NCBI GenBank assembly: GCA_963971425.1
Contig: OZ020524.1
Coordinates: forward strand, 16,309,845-16,373,844
Direction: 5' to 3'
DNA: 64,000 bases
From: Bryoerythrophyllum caledonicum
Taxonomy: Eukaryota; Streptophyta; Bryopsida; Pottiales; Pottiaceae
Shown here: piece by piece, positions 33,805-43,200 of the stretch
Layout: every line of letters begins with the position of its first letter
How positions within the stretch are numbered: the stretch's first letter is position 1
Notes under the pieces: model-generated
The model's input: the letters and a program-made list of their open reading frames with translations, nothing else
Database searches by the model: none
Told to the model about the DNA's origin: nothing
Made by a program: the position numbers and the translations under genes

Positions 33805-34172
33805 CCGTAGGTGAAGGGCACCTTCGGCTATAATTAATTCAAAAAAGACATGCCAAATTATTTGGAAAATTATTGAGTGAAAATACCGAAATTGAAGAAA
33901 ATATTAATATACAAAATCTTTGGACACCAAGGACAACAATGGAGAGTTATGGCCTGGAAAGCCTTGATTCTTGGAAGTGTGTGCATAAGAGCTCCAAGTA
34001 GGGAGCTTGAGGTCTTAGGTTCAATCCCCTTGGCCATTAAAATAGGATAATTATAGTAATTTGTGAACTCTTGCCGAAATCTGCTAAAATTTCTTTTAAA
34101 AAGCCGAACCCACTATATTGACTTTAATTAATTATTCGGCGTCCAAGTGCGGAAGGTGCCCTTGACCTACGG
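33805..34172. mobile_element. Element F, 368-bp MITE with a tRNA-like box
   Basis: Ends CCGTAGGTGAAGGGCACCTT and its near-inverse GGTGCCCTTGACCTACGG. TA stands on both sides (33803-33804 and 34173-34174); the 5' LTR has a single TA at the matching site. The interior has GGTTCAATCCCC at about 34018, close to a pol III B box. Confidence 0.75.
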
Positions 34173-34190
34173 TAGTACATCACTAGTAAT

Positions 34191-34290
34191 CAAGAGGTAT
34201 GACTCTTGAGATAATCAAGAGGTATGACTCTTGAGATAATCAAGAGGTATGACTCTTGAGATAATCAAGAGGTATGACTCTTGAGATAAC
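34191..34290. repeat. 25-bp tandem repeat, four copies plus a partial fifth
   Basis: Unit begins CAAGAGGTATGACTCTTGAG at 34191, 34216, 34241 and 34266. The 5' LTR has only one. Confidence 0.95.
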
Positions 34291-34312
34291 CAAGAAGCAT
34301 AAGCCTCTTATA

Positions 34313-34593
34313 GAATTTGCCTAAATACCCCGGTCGAGTGTTGCAGCAAGCCTCAGGCTTGGAAGGGTGGGGAAGGGTAGGGACAAAACCGGCCCCTATT
34401 TTTATGTTGGAGGGGGGCCCTACTTGATCCAAGAGGAGGCCACATTTGGTAATTTGGGGTCGCAGGCTAGAATTTTGTAAAAAAAAAAACCAAAAAAGCC
34501 TATAGAACCCTAAATCGGGCAGGGCCAGAAAAATGGACCCACCCGAGACTGAGGTTTGGTCCAACGCCCAACCAGGGTCAATAAAGAGATCCC
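34313..34593. mobile_element. Family B MITE, copy 3, 281 bp
   Basis: Perfect 8-bp TSD CTCTTATA at 34305-34312 and 34594-34601. Left part CTAAATACCCCGGTCGAGTG, right part ACCAGGGTCAATAAAGAGAT. Confidence 0.88.
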
Positions 34594-34687
34594 CTCTTAT
34601 ATAAACATAAACCTCTCATATAAACATCATGTATCCTTTATAATACAATTATTATTATTGCGCATCATGATTATTTAAAACAATTGA

Positions 34688-35177
34688 TGTCTGCAGTGTA
34701 ACCTGCACCCTATTACCTTGAAGTGCTTTTAGCCTGTGTTTGTGGCTTGAGGGCCCGGAGCGGCAAATATCTGTTTCCTACTCTCAGTTCCGTGCATGAG
34801 GTGGATTCCGCCGCCAATGATAAGGTTCCAGCTCAAAATCACGATACAGGACGGCGGTGACTAGAGTCATGCATCATCTCAGAGATATTTGCATATTATA
34901 GTCCATTATATACTACTGTATGTGTGAACTCCCTACTTGGCCATAATTCATGAGTCACTGGAAATTATAAAATATCTGCTTGAATTATGGTGCAGGGGTT
35001 TTTTTTGTTTTTTTTATTGGGCAGTAAATTTCTACGGTTAGTTATTAATAAGAAGAAGAACAACTCTGGTCTTTGGCGTAAGCGTTCGCAGCACCTACCT
35101 TGGGGATGAAGTGGATGAGGATGGATCCCTCTCACCGTCGCCCAGTAGATCCCGAACCAAGTGGATCCCAAACCTGT
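34688..35177. other. Intergenic stretch
   Basis: No gene recognised. AAGAAGAAGAACAACTCTGG at about 35050 faintly resembles the LINE tail seen at 40086. Confidence 0.35.
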
Positions 35178-36542
35178 GGATAGGGTATTGACAGGGGGAC
35201 CACCCAAACCCCCTCTTCATTCACTTGCTCATTCACTCGTGTTCGCCCTCTGGCTGCTGCTCGGTGTTGCTGCTCGGTTTAGGGTCTCGGTGTTGCTGCT
35301 CGGTTTAGGGTCTCAGTGTTGTTGCGACGTGTTGCTGCTCGATGTTGCTCCTCGGTGTTGCTGCTCGGTTAGGGTGACGCAAAAGATTGAATCCTTCAGG
35401 TTGGTGTTCAATGTCGGTTTCGGCGGTTTAGGGTTGTTGGGCCTGCGTATGTCCGTGTTAGATCGATTTGTGGGATGGGTTTTGTGAAATGGTGTACACT
35501 ACTACACCTTGGGAGGCGGTTTTTGTATCACTGCTCCACATTAGGTCCATCCGGAGAGTAGTTTTGGTGTAGGAAGATTCACAGGTCGATCACATATGGG
35601 ATCTTCTCGTGTGCTGGTATAGGATGTGATGAGATGTGCTGGTGTGATGTGCTGGTGTAGGGTGTGATGACATTGGTTATATTGGTTGAGCAGTCCTTAC
35701 CCTTCCTTTAGCAAGTTGGGTTTTTGGGTCGAAAAGAGGTGATCGTTGTTTACGGTATTGCTGTAGTGCTCTACAGTCGTGGCCGAGGCTGAGTAATCAT
35801 TGTCGTTGATTGTACGTGGCATGTACTTGCCATTACGCCACTCTCTTTTCTACAGTCGGGACGTGGGGGACTGTTGCGGGGCGTGGGGGGTGTGCATTTA
35901 ACTTTGTTGTTTCGGTGTTCGATTGTATTTCTGGGGTTTTAGGTATGGTTTTGTGGGATAGGGTATTGACAGGTGTAGATCATGGACGACATTTGTGCTT
36001 CAACTTTGATTGGTACGAAGTTCCATTCCGACTCCTATGTTGTGATGCCGCATTTGTGGCATCACAGCTTTTTTTTGGCTTCATTTTTCTTTAACGATAG
36101 CCTATCCGCCGAGTGACCGGACTTGTGCATTTGTTTTTTGCCTTGGCTTTGGATGGCCATCAACAATGCCACGTTCATTCTTCCACTTGTCCCACTCAAT
36201 CCCATCTTGAAGTAAGCGCTCTCCAATGAGGAACTCTTCAATCCGTGATGTAGGAATCCGTGCTTGCTTGCAAGTCTTCACAATGCCTTTTCCTTTCCGC
36301 AAAAATCTCTCAAAATCAACTCATGATGAGAGAAGGGGGACTTGGGAGGATCTTGTATGGCCCATAATTGTGCCTTGTTGAAATCCTGAAACACCTAGAC
36401 AGAAAATATGCACGACATGGAAAAGAAGAATTTTACATATTCTTCTGTCAATACCCTATCTGAGTATAATGGTCGCAGTCTACAACCATTGACTGAAGCT
36501 GGCATAAATGGATTCTCACAATGCGAAGACAATACCCTATCC
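35178..36542. mobile_element. Candidate transposon bounded by inverted GGATAGGGTATTG motifs
   Basis: TGTGGATAGGGTATTG at 35176 and its inverse ending at about 36544 would be 16-bp TIRs. A second inverted pair of the same motif is nested at 35956 and 36445. No transposase recognised inside; TSD not identified. Open frames such as 35810-36094 have no known domain. Confidence 0.45.
35255..35375. repeat. Minisatellite, period about 27
   Basis: Repeats of GTGTTGCTGCTCGGTTTAGG with variants at 35262, 35289 and further partial copies to 35375. Confidence 0.75.
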
Positions 36543-36659
36543 ACACTTATTGAAGTTTTAGGACGATGAATCCGTTGAGAACAATAGACCCTGAAACATA
36601 GTTCAAACCATGAAGTTTGTACTACTCCTAGTAAGGAAAGACTCAAAAAAATGTTCAAA

Positions 36660-37200
36660 GTTGAACTCTAAAATATGTGTAAGAGTATAAATAATTTTAT
36701 TTGAATTGTAAAGCAAAGTTTATGGGGAAGAAAAGGAAAAAAATTAAAAATAAAATTGTTGAACGAAATGCGTGTAAGAGTATAAATAGTTCTATTGAAA
36801 TTTTAAATCAAAGTGAATGGAGAGAAAAAAAATAAAAATGGATTGAACAAAATATGTATTAGAGTATAAATAATTTTAATTGAATTGTAAAGCAAAGTTA
36901 ATAAAGAAAAAAAGGAAAAAAAAAAAGATTGAACAAAATACGTGTAGGAGTATAAATAGTTCTATTGGAATTTTAAAGCAAAGTGAATGGAAAGAAAAAA
37001 GAAAAAGAAAAGGATTGGACAAAATATGTATAAGAGTGTAAATAATTTTATTTGAATTGTAAAGCAAAGTTAATGGAGAAGAAAAGGTAAAAGAAAAAAA
37101 GAAAAAATAGATTGAACAAAATACGTGTAGGAATATAAATAGTTCTATTTAAATTTTAAAGCAAAGTGAATGGAAAGAAGAGAAAAGAAAAAAAGGAAAA
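36660..37200. repeat. AT-rich tandem repeat, period about 88, six copies
   Basis: The phrase GAGTATAAATARTT occurs at about 36682, 36777, 36862, 36949, 37035 and 37132, each followed by a purine-rich run and AGCAAAGTGAATGGA or AGCAAAGTTAATGG. Alternate units are more alike, suggesting a dimeric unit near 175 bp. Confidence 0.8.
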
Positions 37201-37596
37201 AACACAAAGTACCTTTTATGCTTATTTTGGTATATGAGAATGTGTCCAAAAAAATGAAGTGAAATAAATTAATTATAAGAACATGGATTTTATTATTTAA
37301 ACTTAAAAACCTTCTGAATGAAAAATCAATAGTCAAAATAAAATGGAATATTTTATATATAGATTATTAATTTATCTTTTATAAAAAGGTAGGTTTAAAT
37401 ATTTTGAATGAAATTAAAGTACTTTGTGTTTTCTTAAATTTAACATGAAGATAGTGATCATTATAATGAAAATCCTAAATTATAAACCGCACAGCCTCAA
37501 TTTAGAACCCTAAAGTTGTAGTGTGTGTACAAAGAACCCTAATATGTGATATTCTCCAATCCTAAGCTTTAAACCGAATGTGGATGAAGATATCAG

Positions 37597-37646
37597 GGAT
37601 AGGGTACTGACAGCTCCATCACAACTCCCCTATCAATACCCTATCC
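37597..37646. repeat. 50-bp palindromic miniature of the GGATAGGGTATTG motif
   Basis: GGATAGGGTACTGACAG at 37597-37613 and CTATCAATACCCTATCC at 37630-37646, with a 16-bp spacer. Confidence 0.8.
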
Positions 37647-38039
37647 TATTTTTAAAGCTCTGATCTCACATTAGCGGTTTTTTTTAATGTGGTGATGGCT
37701 AAATTAGAGTTTATTTAAAAAAGTCAAAAAATTCTATCCTTCTTTGGGATTTTCAGTATATAATTAATTATTTGGAGAATTTTGGAAGAATGTCGCATCT
37801 CCCATATATGCACATGCCACCTCAACTAATAGATAATAAATTATAAACCATATTTAGTGGACACATGGGTCACATGGCGCCACCTACCTATCATACAAAA
37901 TTGGAAAGGGGGGAGACAAACACTTTCCCCCCATTTCCGCCCACAACCTACCTCCTTCCTTTTTTCTAAACGTAGGATTGGAGATGGCTCCATCTCATTC
38001 TCATCCTTCAAAAAATTACTGCCACTTAGTTACTTAGGT
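37647..38039. other. Intergenic stretch
   Basis: Nothing recognised. Confidence 0.35.
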
Positions 38040-38150
38040 GCTATGAACCGTTGCCCTGGTCTTTGAAAAAGGCTGGTGTGAATAGAATGTCTGTTTGTTC
38101 CACCACTAAGTCATACATGGAACTACTTCCCCTTCTTGAGGGTAGACTTA
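38040..38150 (-). mobile_element. Solo LINE/SINE 3' end, diverged
   Basis: Shares GTGAATAGAATGTCTGTTTG and TTCCACCACTAAGTC, then CTACTTCCCCTTCTTGAGGG, with 40086-40215 (CTACTCCCCCCTCTCGAG). The hairpin stem is not kept. Confidence 0.55.
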
Positions 38151-38968
38151 GGTATTAATACATTATGCTGATTACATATGGTGTTATTTCATGTGATGGT
38201 AGTGTCATTGCTGAAGTTCTATGTTGATGAGTTATGAAATTATGAATAAGTTTTTTTTTTAATTTTAAATTTAATAAATATTTATTGTAATCCAAATCAT
38301 ATACTTAGGTCTATACCTTTTTTAGATATTTTTCCTGAAAGACTTGATTTAAGATATTCAACAGAAACCAGACATATAACGTGACACAAAATCAGAGGAA
38401 AGACCGGCCTTGGGCCTAGGACACAAAAGCACCACAAGGCAAAACATCAGGCCATAAGCTAGGCAATGGATTTTAAGATATTTTTTGTGTTTAGCATACT
38501 TACCATGTATTTGATGTAACCATTTTCACAATGATTTCAAGTAAATTTTAATAAAAATGGAATTTATAGATGAATCAATTAATCTCCCTTCACTTCTTCT
38601 AAATGCTCTATGGGAGTAAAATTTATTCATTTTAATTTGACATTTAATGAGAAATTTTCCAGGCAGCATATAAAGGAGCTTCCACTCTTCCACATAAATG
38701 AGTACAAAATTTTGAGATTTCACATTTTTAATTTCTTTTTTCTTTTTTCTACTTCAATAAAACATAATATTAATCTTTATGATCATTGTTTGGATTAAGA
38801 TTTTGTATGAAATTGAGATCACAAAAAAACAATCATAAGTTTTATGTGATTTTGGACCCCTTCTTGTTGCAAGATTCTTAAACACCTTTTATTTACCTTT
38901 CATCATATAAATTGTGATGGCAAAGAGTGGCAGTTTTATTTAAACTAGGAAGATCATTTTTGATGCAT
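38151..38968. other. AT-rich intergenic stretch
   Basis: Nothing recognised. Confidence 0.35.
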
Positions 38969-39275
38969 TTAACCCCTAAAGGACCGTGATAGTTTTACAC
39001 CCTTCAAAATTGTTGATTTTAGTGCAATGAGTAAGGAAGGAAACAAAACCTTATATTTATAGTTTTGACTGTAGGATATCAATTAAGACTTACTATAGAA
39101 CATACTCACAGAATCATATAAACTTTGACCGCACCAATTAAAATACTATAGTGTTTGAAGTCAAGAAAATGGTTCATTTTCTTCCTTGCGTTGAGTGGAT
39201 CAACATACTTTGACTATGATTGGAATGAATTTTTTGCACCACACAAGGTCTCAATCTTTTACCATTGTGTTCATC
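38969..39275 (+). mobile_element. Family A MITE, left part only
   Basis: TTAACCCCTAAAGGACCGTG at 38969, then the usual interior up to TCTCAATCTTTTACCATTGT; the rest is missing. Confidence 0.8.
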
Positions 39276-39339
39276 CTTTAGCGCCAAGGTCATGTTTCTC
39301 CAAAAGCAAGATAAGTGAGGATTTTTTCCTTTGAACTAA

Positions 39340-39560
39340 CTGTAATGGAAATACAATGCCTAATTTTACTATCCATCCTTACAAAATTGAACTCGAACCA
39401 CGACCTAAACTTTGGAGAAATTTGCACAACATCCAACGGTTGATGGATTAGATTATAGTGTTTAAAGTTACTGTGTATTGGTGATGAAATTGTGGACTTT
39501 GGAGGGTATACTACCTATCTATTATCCACCAATAAATTCTTGTAAGAATTTTTGTACTTG
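39340..39560. repeat. Repeat G, copy 1
   Basis: Shares with 59885-60090 the order: AAATTGAACTCGAACCA, GACCTAAACTTTGGAGAAAT, CACAACATCCAACGGTTG, GATTATAGTGTTTAAAGTT, GACTTTGGAGGGTATACT. Function unknown. Confidence 0.65.
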
Positions 39561-40069
39561 ATTAAAAGTGGTTCACATGTGCATTAGTTTGATAGCTTTG
39601 CATTGACATATGATATGTGAAGAAAACATTTATACATGATTATTAATGATTTTTTACTTTTGTCTACTCAATTTCATACAATATTTTTTCCAAACTTATA
39701 CAAAAGTGTTCCAAACTTATACAAATTAAAACGGAAGTTTTTGTATGCAATAAGAGAGATCAACAATCACAAAACAATGAAGAATTTCTTAAAGACAAAT
39801 CTCAACCAAAGTTTAAAACCAAAATCATTTTGCATGTGTATGAAATACAACATAGTATGCGACATGGTATTCATTGTATTTTACTATATTTGATGTATTT
39901 TGTGTTGTATTTCTCGCTTTTTCATTAGTTCTATAACTCCAAATCATGATTATATGATTTTTGTAGAGTGTTCATGTAATGTGTATGCAAATCTGAACTT
40001 TACATTTCACAACCTAATTCCTCATGGATTTCTTGCAAATTGAGTTTTAACACCTTTCGAGTCCTATTT
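39561..40069. other. AT-rich intergenic stretch
   Basis: Nothing recognised. Confidence 0.35.
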
Positions 40070-40085
40070 TGGGTCTTGTGGGTAG

Positions 40086-40215
40086 AAGAAGAACTTCGGT
40101 CCTCAAAGGGGCTGAAGTGAATAAAGTGTATGTTTATTCCACCACTAAATCCATGCCCACCAGACATAGGTTTAGTAGTATGAACTACTCCCCCCTCTCG
40201 AGTGTAGACACTATG
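40086..40215 (-). repeat. LINE 3' UTR with hairpin
   Basis: Lies just past the RNase H stop. It contains a 6-bp stem, CTTCGG (40094-40099) with CTGAAG (40112-40117), extended by CC/GG, next to an AAGAAGAAC end. Copies at 24960 and 38040 share the segment. Confidence 0.65.
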
Positions 40216-40242
40216 TAACCAGGAACCAGTAGCCAATAACCA

Positions 40243-43200
40243 CTAACCAATATTTTCTTGTGGTTTGTTGTTGAAGGTTCCGGCATTCATGAGTATAAAA
40301 CATCGTAATTTATTAGAGGATATTATTAGTTTATGGATTTTCCATACGGCTTTACTGTGCCTTTTGACGATTAGGGAGTGTATATGGTGCTTTTGGCATT
40401 TGAGGAGTACGTGTAGCCATGTGTCTGGGTCTGTGGATGGGCATATTGGGCACGTTGTGGGTGAAATTTTTTTGATACCAAAGAAGAGTTGTTTGCGGGC
40501 ATTTCCCATGTATTGTCCAATACAAAATTTGATAATGCATGTTTTTTGTGAGTCTGTAATTGTGGGATTTTTCCAAAAGTTTGTAGACGATTCATTATCA
40601 ATGTCGTCATTACCGGTCCATTTATCTTTGTTTGGAAAACTTTCTGAGGTTAGATCGAGGTTGTTAATTATATCTTGTATGTTGAGGTATTTATTTAAAA
40701 ATTTGATGGGGCCTTTGTCTGGAGTGTCTTTCATAGAAGACCAACTTTCCCTTTGGAGGTAGTATGGGGTAGTGTGGATGTGTTCATGTGGGTGTTTGGC
40801 ATTTCTATGGGATTTATTTAGTCCTTCTAAATTAGCTAATTTTTCCGCTTGTTCGTTTCCTTCTATGTTGACATGTGCTCTAACTTTATGGTGGGTTGTG
40901 ATTTGTGTGCAATTTTGTAGCATTTGAACCATGGATGATAGGATGGCTTGGTCGGGGTGGCTATTGTGGAGGGTAGGGTGTGTTGTTTGTTTGTTTAATA
41001 GATATAAGGCGTTTATACAATCTGTTAAGATGTGTGCAAGTTCATTAGCGTATTGTGTAGTGATAATTTGGAGGGTTTTATGAAAGGCCATCATTTGTGC
41101 TCTGAGGATATTTTGAAGTCCATGGAGTCTTTTGGATAGTTTTATTTCTTTGGTTTAGTTGTATATGCCGTATCCGGCATTATCTCTATGCCAATGTCTT
41201 GGACTAACTTCTGTTGGTTCTTTGAAGGAACCATCTATATAGTAACTATATGCGGGGGAAAAATTTAAGGGGATATAGTCACGATATGTGGGGAGAGGGG
41301 TGGTGAAACGGGATGGGTTTGTGTTGTGTTTGCATATTTAAGATGGGACCATTTTTTGTTGTGATTCACTAGGGTTAAGGGGGGTGTAGGTGGAGCTATG
41401 TTTGTATGTATTCCGCTTATGTTGAGATTATTCGTTATGGAGGTGAGTATGGCAAGTTGTTCCAAGGTACCAATATTATTATTTTGATGGTGTATGCATA
41501 GTATTTGAATGATGGATGGTTCAAACCTAGGTTTTTTTAGTAATTCGGATGATAAGGTGGGTTCTTCATATGGTACGAGTCTGCCTCAAGTAGGGCTATG
41601 ATGTGAGAATCTGGGAATGGGCCTAAGTGAGGGTTAAAGTTTTGGTACTAGTTATTGTCTTGTGTGATAACAAGAATGGAAGTAGAGTTTTGGTCATTTT
41701 TGGTATAAATATTAACATATTTGTAAATATTTGGTGTCTTTCTTTATAATTTTATTTGAGTCAATATGTTTTCTATGTTTATGGTCAAGGTTGAGATGTA
41801 TGGGATATGTGGATGGATTTTTGAGGATGTATATTGGAGGAGAAGGGAGGAGTGGATGCAGTGGGTGGGGGGGGTGAATTGGTGGGGGGTATTTTTGGGT
41901 TGGATGTTGTTGTTGGTGGTAGTATATGTGTCTTTTAGTATGTAGGGGTTGTGATGTGTTGGGCATGGTGAGGTACATGTATTGAGGCATGGGGGGTAGC
42001 AAAATAATTGTTGAGCAATATTAAGGGCGCTCTTTACTAATTTGGATGGTGTAGAATGAAATGTTTTGAAGTCATTGTGGTTTATAATGTGTGTTCCATT
42101 TGGTAGTGTAATTTGTTTTAAGTCGGTAATATTTACTGAAATTTTTTTGTAAGAGTTTTTGGGAGAGGTGTTGGTTAAATCTTGTGTCATTTTGAGTTTC
42201 TTGTAGCCACATTTGTTCCAAAGGTGAGGGTTCTAATAGGAAATCGGTAAATGTGCTTTTTAGGTAAATCTTTGCTTCATTTTTTAGTAGGAAAAATGTT
42301 CGGGTGATTAGTGATCGAATGCAATCGGTTTTGTTTATTCTAGGGATATTTTTAGGGCCACCATATTTGGCAAGGATGGAGTGGAGGGGTCCTTTGTAAA
42401 TCTTGCTAAGTCTACTTGTGTCATAATTTTAGTGCATTTTGAAGTTGTTCACCTATACATCGGAGGTAAGCATTTTTAGTCCAAATCAATTTTGTGGGAG
42501 TTGGGTTATGACATTGGACATACATTTAGGGAGGCCACAAATGGATTTTTGTATGGCTATGATTTTTTTGTCTAGTTTTTTTATAGCAGGCATGGAGTAT
42601 GGAACTGCGTAGAAACATATGCTACTCTGGGTCTAAGTACTGTGTCTATCAATTGTATTTTTTGTTTCATGGTGGTGGGGCATGTTATTGATTCTTTGCA
42701 TTGTTTAGTAAGTTTTGCGGTAGTGGTGTGACTTTGTATCTAACATTTTAGTGAGGGGACGAGGTTTGTGCCAAGATACATGTATGATTCATTTTGATGT
42801 ACTATGGGGATGGGTTGGTTACGGTAGTTTATGTTGGCAGTTTGCATTAGTACTTTGAATGCGGTGGGGTTCATTTTGGATTTGTTTGGGCATCCTGTGG
42901 CGACACATTTTTGGGTGCCAACATTCATACCGGACGAGTCACAAAATTTGTCAATTTTATTGAGTTGGATTTGTAATGACTTGAGTTTTCCGGCTATAGC
43001 GGCAAGGTCGTCGGCGTAAGTGGTCGAGTTTATGGTGACTTGTGATGTTCCAAAGGTGTAGCCATTATTTACTCTTTACATCCATCTTAGTAGTGGTTTC
43101 AAGAAAATAATGATTAGGTATAGGCTAAAGGTGTCACCTTGTATAGTACCACGTTGTATGGCAATGGAACGTGTTGTTCCGAAATATTCTCCAATGTATG

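Larger units (their letters stand above)
28497..34682 (+). mobile_element. Ty1/copia LTR retrotransposon, broken, with three nested MITEs
   Basis: The 5' LTR (28497-28644) begins TGTTAACTTATAAC and ends TTTAGAACA. The 3' LTR (33774-34682) begins TATTAATTTATAACC after the purine tract AAGGGAGGG. Flanks ATTGG (28492-28496) and ATTGA (34683-34687) differ at one base of the 5-bp TSD. The primer site begins TGGTAT at 28645, as for initiator-Met tRNA priming. Insertions: family A at 28650, element F at 33805, family B at 34313. Confidence 0.9.
33774..34682 (+). repeat. Copia 3' LTR, enlarged by two insertions and a 25-bp expansion
   Basis: After removing element F and the family B copy with their TSDs it is about 250 bp, against 148 bp for the 5' LTR. 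Most of the difference is the four-fold 25-bp repeat at 34191-34290. Confidence 0.82.

Noticed and set aside
34191-34290. CRISPR-like regular array
   Set aside because: The 25-bp units are head to tail with no spacers, inside a copia LTR in a eukaryotic genome.
35255-35375. Interstitial telomere repeat (TTTAGGG)
   Set aside because: TTTAGGG appears only inside a 27-bp minisatellite unit and is never in tandem.
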